Shown here: positions 11,489 through 21,816 of the stretch, one piece after another | Layout: every line of letters begins with the position of its first letter | Position numbering within the stretch: position 1 is the stretch's first letter | Assembly (NCBI GenBank): GCA_036850795.1 | Contig: JAAECO010000002.1 | Location: forward strand, 186,001 to 250,000 | DNA: 64,000 nt | Source: Cordyceps javanica | Taxonomy: Eukaryota; Ascomycota; Sordariomycetes; Hypocreales; Cordycipitaceae | Direction of reading: 5' to 3' | The notes under the pieces: model-generated | Seen by the model: only the letters and a program-made list of their open reading frames with translations | Database searches by the model: none | Told to the model about the DNA's origin: nothing | Program-made: the position numbers and the translations under genes

Positions 11489-12695
11489 GGTGACGATGAG
11501 CAGCCCACTACCTGTATTACTCGAGGGTTGTTTTGCGGATGAGAGAGTGACAAGGGCAAGGAAGCGGGGGAGCGCCGACAGATATATGATTTGATCTGGG
11601 ATGGAATTCTGGGGTGCAGCGCATTACGCCAAGCACGCAACCACGAATATCATGTGCCGAATTCTATACGTGCAAGAGTCCGCTTATGGACAGGAGTAAT
11701 CACAGCCCGGTCTTTGCGCTATTGAATCTGTGCATATACATACAAAATCGATAACGACAAGCCTCACCTCGTCGTGGCGATAAGCAGCTGAAGAAGACGA
11801 GGCGTGCATGGCGCGCCGAGATAACGTAACGGCTGGAGCAGCGAAGCATGGGATACCGGAAGCCTCTTGGCAGGAAAAAAAGGGGGAATAGCGTCCAGCT
11901 TGCTTATCAGCGTGTTGGTTTGCCGGGAGGGATCGGAAGCTGTGCGAGTGGCTGCCAAGCGTCCAACGAGCTTGCTCACTCGAACAAAGCCGTTTCACTG
12001 CGCACATTGCGACATGGCATCAAGTTCCGAGTCGAGCCTGCTTGCATTCCACCAAAAGACATGATATTGCATCATTGCTGCCGCTTGGTTCACTTCACGC
12101 CGGCATCGTTGCGTTCAAGTTGTCTTTTTTTTAAATACTTGGAGTCTGACGGTGGCACCGAGAATAATAAGCTTCGAGCCTTGGCTGCGACATTTGCGAC
12201 GGCCCGCGCGCGCGCACCCTTTGAACAGCCTCATCCCTCAGCCCAGTCGCACATAGCTTATCTGAACTTGTGAATAACAAGAGAGTGATAGACACGCGCT
12301 ACCAAAAAGACTGATAAAGAGTGTAAAACGATGGCGGGTGGAGCTTATCTCTTGGCTGGCCCGAACAGGGCTCACCAAAGCCTCGTCCTCGCCCTGGGGT
12401 GGGACGCCACTTCAACACCAGAAACGCCACCAACGAGATAACGGAGTAGCGCTATCCATTGGCCCTACGCTTGAACGTGTTTCTTCCGAGGCAGCGATAG
12501 TTATTTTCCCAAGTCGTTATTTGTGTACAGAGAGGTTTGGAGAAAATCGGTTGCATGCACTGCCGTTGTCCGATGCCGCTCAGAATCCGGTGCTGCAGCA
12601 CAACCCGCTGCTCCCTGAGTACTCCGTATAGTGGCATTCGTTCCCGTCTTGCTCCGTTCCTAATGCGCTTGGGAATGATTCGGCCGCACTTGCCA
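11489..12695. promoter_or_regulatory. Ammonium-transporter promoter region with clustered HGATAR sites
   Basis: Upstream of the ammonium transporter start are eight HGATAR cores: 11749-11754, 11778-11783, 11819-11824, 11904-11909 (reverse), 12258-12263 (reverse), 12312-12317, 12345-12350 (reverse) and 12436-12441. AreA/NIT2 GATA factors are known to activate ammonium-permease genes on such sites when preferred nitrogen is scarce. The region also contains the 3' end of the peptidyl-tRNA hydrolase gene and a TACTCCGTAT motif at 12620-12629. No separate gene is evident. Confidence 0.5.
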
Positions 12696-13295
12696 TCACT
12701 CCACCTGACCTTTCCACTCTGCTTCCAGCTCTTCCAGTAATGTCTTGACTTCCCACGGCACCTCCTCCTCCAGGACCCTCTGCTTGGCCGCAGAAATGGG
12801 ATCCAGCACGTACCTGGCCACCGTTTCCGGGTCGCGCGCCTGGGGCCGATCGATGCCCACGGCGATCCTGACGAGGGGCGACTGCGGGTACTTGTCCTCG
12901 CGCAGGGCCTTCTTGACGCTCTTGATGCCGTTGTGGCCGCGCGGGCTGCGCTCCCACGGGACCAGCGCTGCCCGGCCCAGCGTCTTCTCCAGCTCGTCGT
13001 GCAGGATAACGAGGCTGAGGGACGCCGCATCGTGCTGCTTGAGCATTTCCTGCCACGCCTTGGCGACAAAGGGCCCGCTGACGTTCATGAACGTGGGCGA
13101 CTGGACAAGAGTGTATTTAGGCCCCTGAGAGACGAGGCACGACAGCTTGCCGACTTTGCCGTTTTGGATGCCGGACTGGCGCAGGGTCTTGGTGAGTCCG
13201 CGCAGGGCAAAGTGGCCGGCCGAGTGTAGGCTAGAGTACTCGGGGAGGGGGTTGCCGAGGCTCACAACAAGGAACTTGGGATTGAACTTGGACAT
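12696..13295 (-). CDS. Peptidyl-tRNA hydrolase, Pth1 family
   Basis: A single exon encodes 199 aa. The enzyme frees tRNA from prematurely released peptidyl-tRNA. Family motifs run in order: VVSLGNPLPEYSSLHSAGH (normally GNPG..Y..TRHN.G; His of HSAGH is the likely catalytic histidine), SPTFMNVSG (normally TYMN.SG), VILHDELEK, PRGHNGIKSVKKAL (GGHNGLKS in bacteria) and LVRIAVGIDRP. The several departures from the bacterial consensus are common in fungal Pth1-like proteins. No clear mitochondrial presequence is visible. It is divergent from the BAR-protein gene, with a 494-bp shared promoter. Confidence 0.88.
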   Translation of the reverse strand: MSKFNPKFLVVSLGNPLPEYSSLHSAGHFALRGLTKTLRQSGIQNGKVGKLSCLVSQGPKYTLVQSPTFMNVSGPFVAKAWQEMLKQHDAASLSLVILHDELEKTLGRAALVPWERSPRGHNGIKSVKKALREDKYPQSPLVRIAVGIDRPQARDPETVARYVLDPISAAKQRVLEEEVPWEVKTLLEELEAEWKGQVE

Positions 13296-13789
13296 GCTGG
13301 ACGATTCATTGACAATCGTCCTGTTTCCTTGCCGCCGACTGAGCGTGTCTCAAGCTCAGGCGTAGTCTAGTAAGAGTTCCAATAACGGGCCACCTCGGTT
13401 GTGCGTCACGATAGCACTGGCACTGGCCTCAACGCACTCCCCAACTCGATTGGCGCCCAAAAGTAGAATTTCTTTTGCCGATGAAATAAGCTCTCCTCTC
13501 ATGTTGTATAAGGACAAACAAATCGTGTTACCTCACGCGGCGCGAACTGGCGCGGAGTCACGTGCACCGCGGCACCCAGTGACTGTGGCAGTGGCTCAGC
13601 TCTCTGACGTCGATGAGCCCCATTAAGGCTGCCAATTGTGGCTGCGCAACAATCAGTCGTAAACCTTGGTTAGGCATTCTCCTTCTTCCGCCATATCTCA
13701 ACTTGTTGCGATTTTTTCCAACCGCACATCCTCGCCAAGACATACCATCCATACACCACGAACGAACAAGCTTCGCAAGTCTCGGCACA
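13296..13789. other. Divergent promoter between pth and the BAR-protein gene
   Basis: This 494-bp region lies between two genes read away from each other. I see GC-rich segments and a pyrimidine-rich leader before 13790, but no named site that I would defend. Confidence 0.35.
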
Positions 13790-14768
13790 ATGTCGTGGGC
13801 GGGTACGCGATATCTGCCGGGGTCAGCGAGATGAGGGGCTAATGGGCAGCAGGATTCAAGAAGAATGTCAACCGCGCGACGACGCAGGTGATGATGAAGA
13901 CGGGTACGCCGAAAAATCGCCTTTGAAAGTGTATTTCTAATGAAGCGTAGGCCATGTTGAGAAAACAAATGATCGCGATTACGAGGTGGAAGAGAGGTGC
14001 GACTACGAAGCACGCCCCGCCTAGATACGTCGGCTAACTCGAGTAGACGCTTCAAAACCATGGAGGCCGCCTCGTTAAGACTACAGAAAGAATCCAAGGG
14101 TTATCTAGATTCGTTGAGAGGTATGTAACTTGTCTTTGAACCGCATGGAGATACTAACAAAGCCAGCCATGACGGCATCGCAAATGCGAATTGCCGAGAC
14201 AATCGACGCCTTTTACGGCGACTCCGGAGCGAGCGACGGCGTCAGCCGCAGTTACAAGCAAGCCGTCGAGGACCTCGACGCCGAAACCATCAAAGCCCTC
14301 GACGGCCCATATCAGACGACCGTACTAGAGCCCATCTCGCGGTTCTGCGCGTATTTCCCCGACGTGAACGAGTGCATCAAGAAGCGCGCGCACAAGCTTC
14401 TGGACTACGACGCGCTGCGCGCCAAGGTCAAGCGGCTGGTCGACAAGCCCGACAAGGACGCGACCAAGCTGCCGCGGACCGAAAAGGAACTCGACATGGC
14501 CAAGCAGCTGTACGAGCAGCTCAACGAGCAGCTGAGCACGGAGCTGCCGCAGCTGATTGAGCTGCGCGTGCCGTACCTGGACCCGAGCTTTGAGGCGCTC
14601 GTCAAGATTCAGCTGCGCTTCTGCGCCGAGGCGTACTCGCGCATGGCGCAAGTCCAGCAGTATCTGGATGCCGACACGCGCGATCTGTACGCCGACGGCC
14701 AGCTGGATGCGAGGGTCGAGGAAGTGCTCAACGAGATCCGGGAGCTGAGCATAAGCGGGACGGTGTAA
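13790..14768 (+). CDS. BAR-domain protein, Rvs161/Hob3 type
   Basis: Five exons (13790-13802, 13853-13903, 13951-13996, 14047-14120, 14167-14768) encode 261 aa, close to the 260-265 aa of yeast Rvs161 and fission-yeast Hob3. The first exon is only 13 nt. The start reads MSWAGFKKNVNRATTQVMMK, then GHVEKTNDRDYEVEERRFK, both diagnostic of this subfamily, followed by a BAR coiled coil over the rest (for example QKESKGYLDSLRAMTASQ). There is no SH3 domain, as expected for Rvs161 rather than Rvs167. The protein binds curved membranes and acts with an Rvs167 partner in endocytosis and actin organisation. All four introns are 44-50 bp with standard ends. Confidence 0.92.
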
Positions 14769-15131
14769 TGAAATATCAAAAAACGATAGGGTAGCCTGGG
14801 GAGCCATGCATTATGATTTGCGGCGTACGAATGATTTATTGGTTTTTTTTTATATAGACGATAAACCTGCTGAGCCGATGAAGGTTAATGAACGCAAGGT
14901 CTAAACATGCACGTTTCCTGCCAGCAAGGTTGGATGAAAAGATTTCAAACAGGTGGCGATGAGCGTTCCTTGAATGAGGATTTGTATTTATAAATATCAC
15001 AGTGCGCCATTCGCCATTTTTCCCAATGCAAAAGTCTCCCCACCGACTTGGGCTCCGGCCAGCCAACGTTTCCACCAATGTGTGCTTTTGTCGATGCAAG
15101 TCCTCGACAATATGCATGTCTCCCCCGCCAT
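14769..15131. other. Convergent 3' region
   Basis: This 363-bp region lies between two convergent genes. It is AT-rich around 14810-14870, consistent with polyadenylation signals. Nothing else is seen. Confidence 0.35.
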
Positions 15132-15848
15132 CTAATGCCCCGGGGCCACCGCTTGCCTCCCGAACAGCTCATTCATCGTCAGGGGCCTTCCGATGGCCTG
15201 CATGGCCGGGCCGGCCTCTTGGCGGTCGTCGTCGACGACGGGCCCCGCCGGGCGGACGACGCCCCAGCACTGCTGGATCATGGCGGCGTTGACGTGCCTC
15301 GTCTCCTCGCGGTCGTTGTGCATCCAGATGCCGAGGACGCGCTCCTCTTCCCCCCCCTCCCCGTCCTCCTCCCCCCGGGCGGCGGCGGCGCCGTCGACGA
15401 CGCGCAGGATGACGAGCTCGCCGGCAATCTCAATGTGGCTGATGCGGGCGAGGTCGACAATGACGTTGCCGAGGCCGCGGCGGTTGAGGACAAAGACGCA
15501 GGCGCGCGGCGTGCTGGCGGGGTCGCCGGGCAGCGGGGCCTGGGTGCAGACGAAGAGGGTGCCCTCGACGCCCGACTTGACCCACGACTCGGCGGCGCCG
15601 TCAAAGGTGTAGACGACGGCGTTGGCGGCGATGCTGAGGATGCTGAAGATGGACGGCACGTAGCGCCGGAGCACCGAGAGGTTGATGTCGGTGTTGGTGC
15701 GCTGCGGCGGCGGCGGCGCGTACGCCTGCTGCCGGGCGCCGCCGCCGGCCGCGAGCGCCGCGTCGGACTCGTAGTCGGACACGGCGGGGATGAGGTTGGA
15801 GGACTGGCGCTTGTGGCCACGAGCCTTGCGCGGTGTCGGGCGGCTCAT
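15132..15848 (-). CDS. dcp1: mRNA-decapping enzyme subunit 1 (Dcp1)
   Basis: One exon encodes 238 aa beginning MSRPTPRKARGHKRQSS. The open frame continues upstream to 16157, but that part looks like untranslated leader and the family similarity begins after this Met. The EVH1/PH-like Dcp1 fold covers about residues 56-205: NLSVLRRYVPSIFSILSIA, VVYTFDGAAESWVKSGVEGT, LFVCTQ, FVLNRRGLGNVIVDL and ERVLGIWMHND. A low-complexity Ala/Glu/Gly insertion interrupts the later strands. The C-terminal LTMNELFGRQ is typical of fungal Dcp1. Dcp1 activates Dcp2 to remove the 5' cap of mRNA in P-bodies. Confidence 0.85.
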   Translation of the reverse strand: MSRPTPRKARGHKRQSSNLIPAVSDYESDAALAAGGGARQQAYAPPPPQRTNTDINLSVLRRYVPSIFSILSIAANAVVYTFDGAAESWVKSGVEGTLFVCTQAPLPGDPASTPRACVFVLNRRGLGNVIVDLARISHIEIAGELVILRVVDGAAAARGEEDGEGGEEERVLGIWMHNDREETRHVNAAMIQQCWGVVRPAGPVVDDDRQEAGPAMQAIGRPLTMNELFGRQAVAPGH

Positions 15849-16901
15849 GATGTGTTTTGTTTGTGGTGGTGTGCGATGGGACTTCGGAGGAGGAAGCAAA
15901 GGGGGAGAGGGAGGGAGGTGGGCTTGTTGGAGGCCACGCAGCCTTTGGAGAGATGATGATGCCGACAATGACAAGTCTGTCGGCAATGTCGAAACAGATT
16001 GGCGCTCGTAAGAGTTCTGTCGTGGCACGAATGTTTGTCGTTGCAGTGCGGAGGGCCTATGCGCCCAAGTACGATTGAAGCCTGATCTGGCAGCTGAACC
16101 GCTTTGGTTGGTGGAGCTTGGATGCGCCTGATCAAGGGTGGTTGGTGGGTGACGCATTTGCGCCTCCGCTGGGGACCTCTTGCTGGGCTATTATATCACA
16201 GCGCATCAGTACTCCGCACCTTCGAGTATCACGCTCAAAATCTACCGGAGAAATCAGATCAAAATTCTCTTATCAGATTTTTTTATGAGATTTATCAAAG
16301 AACCTTATCAATAGCCATGTATAATATTAGCCACCCACTCACGCGCTACACCCACTTCTATGCTACCCTATCCTACTAGATAATACACTTTGTCAGCACC
16401 GAGATAGCCTTCAAAATCAACATGTCACGCTGACCTCGCATAACTCTACAGGTAGGAATTTATCAATATGGACAGGCACATGGGGATATATAGAGGTGCA
16501 TAACGCACTATAAATCCCACCTAATAATGTAACTATACTACTACCTATATAGAGGTACTACATAGGTAGGTAGCTCACCTGCTTAGAATATAATTGTGAA
16601 CTAATTATTCAATTGTCAGTGAATAAGGAATCACCAATATTTTACGACAGGCTATATACAGAAGAAAGTGAATCCTGGTTCTTGATGCAAGAGTTTCGCT
16701 TTCAGTCAGAGATAGTCCCAGAGCGACCCGAAAACACGAGTTATATCACAAAGCATTCTACCACCACTAAATACTTTGCATACAAGCGATTCATATAGAT
16801 GCACCCCGCTCCAACGAATTCGCGATTGAGTTCCACGCTACCAGCCCTTCATGTCTGTTCATCGTCACGTTCTTCGTCAACTTCACCTCGGTTCTGCAGC
16901 A
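15849..16901. other. AT-rich intergenic island
   Basis: This 1.05-kb region holds the Dcp1 promoter (to about 16160) and then AT-rich DNA (about 16190-16800). An 11-bp motif, TATATAGAGGT, occurs twice about 57 bp apart near 16486 and 16545. One ATCTGATAA (reverse strand) is at 16270-16278. The composition could reflect a decayed repeat, but no element boundary or coding remnant is recognisable. Confidence 0.4.
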
Positions 16902-19900
16902 TCAACCACCCGGTGCGCACTCAATTAGCACGTCCTCGGCCCGTGCCGCACTGCCAGCCCTGCTTTCCTGAAGTTGAGCCATCTCACTTCCATTTCGATA
17001 ACACAGGGTCACCAGCCTTCGGCGCGCGCTGGCCGGCATCGTCTGCAGAACCACGCGCAGCGTGACGGGCTCGCCGTCCGAACGATGCACCTGCGCAAAG
17101 ACCATTTTGCGCATCAACACGAAAAAGCACATCGACCCAGGAAACAGATCCGCAACAGTCGCCAGCGAGCCCACACACTGGACCTTGGTAGCAAAGGCGC
17201 GCAGCCGACTCAGCCCAGCAGCCGGCGCCCAGCCGCTGTGGCAGGCGCTCGGGTTGCCTCCGACCGCCTGCAGGCAGTGCGGCGCAATATACGCATACGT
17301 CGAGATGCGCGTCGACTCGCACAGAATCTCGGCCCACGCATTGGCGCCGCCGCTGCAGAGGATGACGCTGTAAGCCAGGCGGTCCCCGGCGCTGGGCCAC
17401 GCCACACGGAGCTTCATGTCGCTCTTCATGCCGGAGTGAAAGAGGGAGTCATACATCTCCTTCACCTTGTCTCTGAAAAAGGACAGATCTGGTGCCTCGA
17501 GAATCACATCGCCGTCGCCCCTGAGAAGGTCCACGATGCGCGCGTCGAGCAAGCGCTGCCACGCCAAAGCATCGGCTTCGGAACGGACCGACGAGGGTCC
17601 AAACGCGGGCAGCAGGTCGGCCACCATATCCCGAAAACGAACGCGCCGGCAAATACCCGTACAGTAGCTGACCTGCACCGCGGAACGGTAGTCGACCAAA
17701 GACATGACATCATCTTGTGCCGTGCCCTTTTCGACCTCCTTGTGAGATATCCCGGCGTTGTGCTTGATGGACGCCTGCGCGGCCACACGGAAAATCCCTC
17801 CGATGCTTAAGGAAAGATTGTCAAAGACGAATTTGGAAGAACTTTTCCCCTGCGTTCCTAGTGTTTGCAGACTTGCGTGCTCCCGAAGATCTTCATAACT
17901 GGACTGACAGTCATCATTGATGCGTACTGCGCCAATGAGCAACTTTCTTGTAGGGTCCATTGCGCTTCGTGAAACGTTTTTGAGGTCAGCAGTTTTGCTC
18001 CAGTGGTACCTTGTCCCATTTGCGTCTTCTGTGTACAGTATTCCGCCCCCGATCCGCATTGCAAAAGGTCCTTGATCACTGGATGCGCAGAGCAGCTCTG
18101 CTGGACCCCATGTGTCGACGACATCTGCCACATTTGCATAAAGGTCATATCTTGTCGAAGATGCTTCATCGACATCTGATGATGTGTTCAAGACTTGAAA
18201 ACATATAGCTGGCTCACCCAGCATATCACCAATGCAGGTCAATGACCTTGTCGTCATGCGAATCACACTTGCATCGGGCGTACCAGCACCACACAGCACA
18301 ACCTGTCGAAGTGGCTTCGCTAGAAACGACGGAAGCAAATCGCCTTTGTGTGCCTGAGTATACGACAAAAAGGCCAGGGAAAGATATTGCGCAGCGAGCG
18401 AGCAGAAATGAAGCCATTCCGTTTTGTCCACGTGAGTTTCACTGTCGTCTAATCGCCCCAATTGACTACCCAAAAGCGGCTGCAAAGCTGTACGCAGCGG
18501 ACTGTCTTTGCTAAACCATATGGAAGACAGCACACTATTCCAAGTTTCTGACTCTCTCAAGAAACGCTTCAATTCTTGAGATAGTCGCCATACGACCGAC
18601 ATTTGGATTCGAAATGCCTCGGTAGTTGCCAGGTCATCAACCAACTGTATACACAACACTGTATATGAATCGCAGCAGAGACCAAGATGCTGCGCTTCTG
18701 AAAGTGCCATACACAATCTTTCTAGGGCGTCGACAGTGAGCGCTAGAATTCGCTCCTCGCTGGTCGTCCCTGCGGAGTAAAAGCTCGCGAAAGAAACACG
18801 GGCCACAGCGTCTTCTTCTCCTCTAAATGCAACAAATCCATCGCAGTTTTCTTTGCTTCTGCTCCAAAATGGAACAACACCAGCTAGACCACAGAGTCTG
18901 TGCAGCTTGGAAATTATGGCAACGTCTCCGAAGGAAGTGGGCAAGTTGGTAGTAGCAATTGACTTGGTTGGTGATGAGGCTTGACTCTTCACCTCGAGTA
19001 GATTATGAGCACACGAGATGAGGTGATTATCGAGAAGGAGATCTTTGTCCAACGACACATCATCTGAATTCAAGTCGCCGTCGAACGCCCATGGCGTGGA
19101 GTGATGTTCTTGTAGCAAAAGTTTTGTAACGTCCCTATCACTCACGCGCAGCTCTCGTAGCTCCTTGACCCAGGAATACTTTCCACTTGATATTAAAGCG
19201 AATTCTTCCTCAGTGAAGCTTTGAGTGTCTGAACTGTGTTTTGTCGCCAAGGCTTTTCGGGCCTGCGGTGACAGGCCGCTAATTCGCTTAACGATTTTGG
19301 CGCTGGTATCGGACGAGAGAAGCTGCTCGACGAGACGATCTATGATTGCATCTCCTTTCCTCAACACAGCATCCTTGAGAAACTCCTCGTTCTTTTCCCT
19401 GAACGATTCTCTCAAGTCGGCTGCCAAGTCTCCGGCTATCTCTTCACCGAGCGTGGCCGAAAAGGTCGGAAGCCGGGGCACCACTTCAGTCGTCGCAGCG
19501 AGAAACTCGTCTAGATGAAACATCAAATGATTAATTATAACCGATCTTACAAGATTGCCCAAGAAGACGCGGCTCCCTGTGCAAATTTGGTGCAACATGA
19601 AATCACCGATGAGCGACGGGGGGGACGCCATGGTGGGCGACTCGGTCATTGGCTGGGACAGGCATTCCTTAACAAACGCCATGGATCGCCCGTAGCTTTC
19701 CTCCCCGCTCTCTGGAGCAAGCCGTAAAATGTCGTTCAGTAACTCGCTATCTTCCAAAGAGCTCACATCTGCAAGCTGCTCTGTCGTCAATGAGACCACC
19801 CGTGAGCGCAGCCGCTTCCGTGCATGAGAGCACAGCCGGGCCCGTTTTGACGGCAACTGTAGCTCGAGATTTAAAAACTGAGCCGCCATGTTGGGCTCTC

Positions 19901-20189
19901 CTTCCCTATACAAGGCGTCAAAGTGACGTTGGACAGTTCTTTCCACGATTACCGTGTGAGCAGAGTCGAGAAATCGTTCCACGGGTACCTGCGGCTGGTG
20001 AGGCTGCCGCATGAACGCACGGAAGCGATCCAAGAAGGCCGAAGACATGTTGCATGGATAGGACCCAACTTCACGTATGGTGACGAACCCGCCGCCACTA
20101 CGAATCCCCTCGACCTCTACCAGGTCAAGCCATCTGCGAGAGTCAAGTTGTCGGAAGTATTGAACAACTTCTGTGCTAACGGCAATCAT
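16902..20189 (-). CDS. Uncharacterised 1095-aa protein
   Basis: A single uninterrupted frame encodes 1095 aa. I do not recognise the family. No signal peptide, convincing membrane helix, Walker motif or repeat array is visible. The first 45 residues (EVVQYFRQLDSRRWLDLVEV, then GGGFVTIREVG) could be a small separate domain. A second possible start is the Met of MSSAFLDRFRAF at residue 48. Residues 50-350 look helical and charged; the C-terminal third is mixed alpha/beta. The coding DNA is less GC-rich than the neighbouring Dcp1 and 5-phosphatase genes, and AT-rich islands flank it on both sides. These are signs of an accessory or fast-evolving gene. That it is a real gene rests on the length of the open frame. 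Confidence 0.75.
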   Translation of the reverse strand: MIAVSTEVVQYFRQLDSRRWLDLVEVEGIRSGGGFVTIREVGSYPCNMSSAFLDRFRAFMRQPHQPQVPVERFLDSAHTVIVERTVQRHFDALYREGEPNMAAQFLNLELQLPSKRARLCSHARKRLRSRVVSLTTEQLADVSSLEDSELLNDILRLAPESGEESYGRSMAFVKECLSQPMTESPTMASPPSLIGDFMLHQICTGSRVFLGNLVRSVIINHLMFHLDEFLAATTEVVPRLPTFSATLGEEIAGDLAADLRESFREKNEEFLKDAVLRKGDAIIDRLVEQLLSSDTSAKIVKRISGLSPQARKALATKHSSDTQSFTEEEFALISSGKYSWVKELRELRVSDRDVTKLLLQEHHSTPWAFDGDLNSDDVSLDKDLLLDNHLISCAHNLLEVKSQASSPTKSIATTNLPTSFGDVAIISKLHRLCGLAGVVPFWSRSKENCDGFVAFRGEEDAVARVSFASFYSAGTTSEERILALTVDALERLCMALSEAQHLGLCCDSYTVLCIQLVDDLATTEAFRIQMSVVWRLSQELKRFLRESETWNSVLSSIWFSKDSPLRTALQPLLGSQLGRLDDSETHVDKTEWLHFCSLAAQYLSLAFLSYTQAHKGDLLPSFLAKPLRQVVLCGAGTPDASVIRMTTRSLTCIGDMLGEPAICFQVLNTSSDVDEASSTRYDLYANVADVVDTWGPAELLCASSDQGPFAMRIGGGILYTEDANGTRYHWSKTADLKNVSRSAMDPTRKLLIGAVRINDDCQSSYEDLREHASLQTLGTQGKSSSKFVFDNLSLSIGGIFRVAAQASIKHNAGISHKEVEKGTAQDDVMSLVDYRSAVQVSYCTGICRRVRFRDMVADLLPAFGPSSVRSEADALAWQRLLDARIVDLLRGDGDVILEAPDLSFFRDKVKEMYDSLFHSGMKSDMKLRVAWPSAGDRLAYSVILCSGGANAWAEILCESTRISTYAYIAPHCLQAVGGNPSACHSGWAPAAGLSRLRAFATKVQCVGSLATVADLFPGSMCFFVLMRKMVFAQVHRSDGEPVTLRVVLQTMPASARRRLVTLCYRNGSEMAQLQESRAGSAARAEDVLIECAPGG

Positions 20190-21325
20190 AAATTCTTCTC
20201 TGCTTGCGTATGAAAAGCCATGTATTTCCGCGCGTTCTAGCTCTGCCTGGCTTAATATTATGTTCTAGTAATCTGCTGTCGACAGCGGAGTATTGTACTT
20301 ACGTCGTGAGTGACGTTGCTGCGAGATCCGGACTACCGGGTCGGTGTAATATTCCAGCCATATTTTACAGGTAAAACTGCTGATAATTCCCAGTATTGTT
20401 GCGATGATGATTTGGCAGACTTCTGGCTTTTTGCGCGGGGTAGCATACTATATGGCTCAGCCAGAGGTAACGTGATTATATGCAGGACCCGCGCTTCACC
20501 TGTGGTTGGGCTGGCGCTTTCAGTCAGTCATGAAGAAGGGGTTGCATTTCGACCTAGACTTTTCCGAAAAAATGTCGAGACTTGATCCTTCCAGCCGAGT
20601 TTAGAGTCTTGATCTATAGGTACGGGACGGACGTTTGAATATGGAGAGGATCTTGGTGAAGTGGCTTGTTGCTGTCGCCTTGTGCTTCTCAGGCTGCACC
20701 TGCCATACCAATCTTTTTTTTAACACAGAAAGACATACCTGCGTTGCTGCTGCTGGCGCTTGGGCTCTTCAGCACATTCCGTTTGCTCAGCTCATCACAA
20801 GTTATGGGTAGAACAGCCCGATTTATACTGAGCACCTACACGATGTTGCCGCACTCGCCTCCAAAGCACTGGCGATTCCGTTCGCCATGCAAGTCTTGAC
20901 ACTCCTTGATTCTTTAATGCAATGAAAGTATGAATCCCAATCTAATTACTCGAACAATGAGACGGTCGTTACTTGCCGTCTTAATTGTGCATCACATTGA
21001 AGCTGCGAGCAAGAGGCTCCTATTGGGAGTAGCCTTGTTTAGTGCGTGGAAAGAGAGCGCGACGCAGCTGAGTGGTATTGTCAAACTCACAGCTCGTCAC
21101 GTGGGAAGAAGTTATAAAGAGCGACATCGTCGCGGAGGGCGAAGAAGACTCTCCTCAGTGATCAGTAGACTTCTATTATGACGCTTCGGCGATACCACTG
21201 CGAGACTCACAGACAATTCTCAACTGTTGTGATCAGCTTCCCTTGACTGTTTTCGTGCCAGGCGCGTTGTTTGACAGGTATGAAGGGCTCGCAATCCCCA
21301 TTAGAGACCAAAAAGGCCATAATAG
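20190..21325. other. Intergenic, AT-rich
   Basis: About 1.1 kb upstream of the 1095-aa gene and of the small zinc-finger gene. It is moderately AT-rich with no long frame worth calling, and presumably contains both promoters. Confidence 0.35.
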
Positions 21326-21816
21326 ATGTCGTCGACTAATGTAGCGCCAGCAGCACCCATCAAACCCGTGACTTACTCTCGCAAACAAAACCACCGAGTT
21401 ACAACTTGCAAAACAGCCCAAGAAGTAATCACCCTCATCTTCTTTATCAAGTTTCCTTTTCTCCAAAGTATGTGCTGACGGTGATAGTGGCGCCAGGAGG
21501 CCCAAGAGATGATGGTAAGAGTACCATCTGAGTACTGCAAACGGGCACCGGGACTGACCGACAAGCATCGCAAGTAGGCGCGGTGGAAGCAATTCCAGAT
21601 GGACTCGACATAATCAAGAACTTTCCTCCCCGTAATGGGCTGCAGCAGCATCGGTTAGCCGCAAGCACACAATTCACTTGCAGTCGATGCGGGCAACTGA
21701 AAAAATCGAAACTCGTTGCGAGGAAGATGGGCAAGTGGGACCAGCTTTACTGCAATGGATGCTATGGATTTATATTATCTACTGCGCCCTCGAGCAGTCA
21801 AGTTAATCCTACCTAG
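21326..21816 (+). CDS. Small C2-C2 zinc-binding protein, uncharacterised
   Basis: Three exons (21326-21424, 21469-21514, 21578-21816) encode 127 aa. The start is MSSTNVAPAAPIKPVTYSRK and exon 2 gives YVLTVIVAPGGPRDD. The last exon carries two CxxC pairs, FTCSRCGQLKKSKLVARKM then LYCNGCYG, spaced C-x2-C-x17-C-x2-C, a likely single zinc site. Introns of 44 and 63 bp have GTAATC and GTAAGA donors and AG acceptors and keep frame. An AAG acceptor three bases before the chosen TAG would add one residue. The family is unknown to me; roles in nucleic-acid or protein binding are open. Evidence for a gene is the coherent splicing plus the intact Cys pairs. Confidence 0.55.

Noticed and set aside
15849..16157. 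103-residue upstream extension of the Dcp1 frame
   Set aside because: Composition resembles untranslated leader and the Dcp1 similarity begins after the later Met.
16270..16278. Another ATCTGATAA upstream of Dcp1
   Set aside because: Single site in AT-rich DNA, about 420 bp upstream of a housekeeping gene with no link to iron; likely chance.
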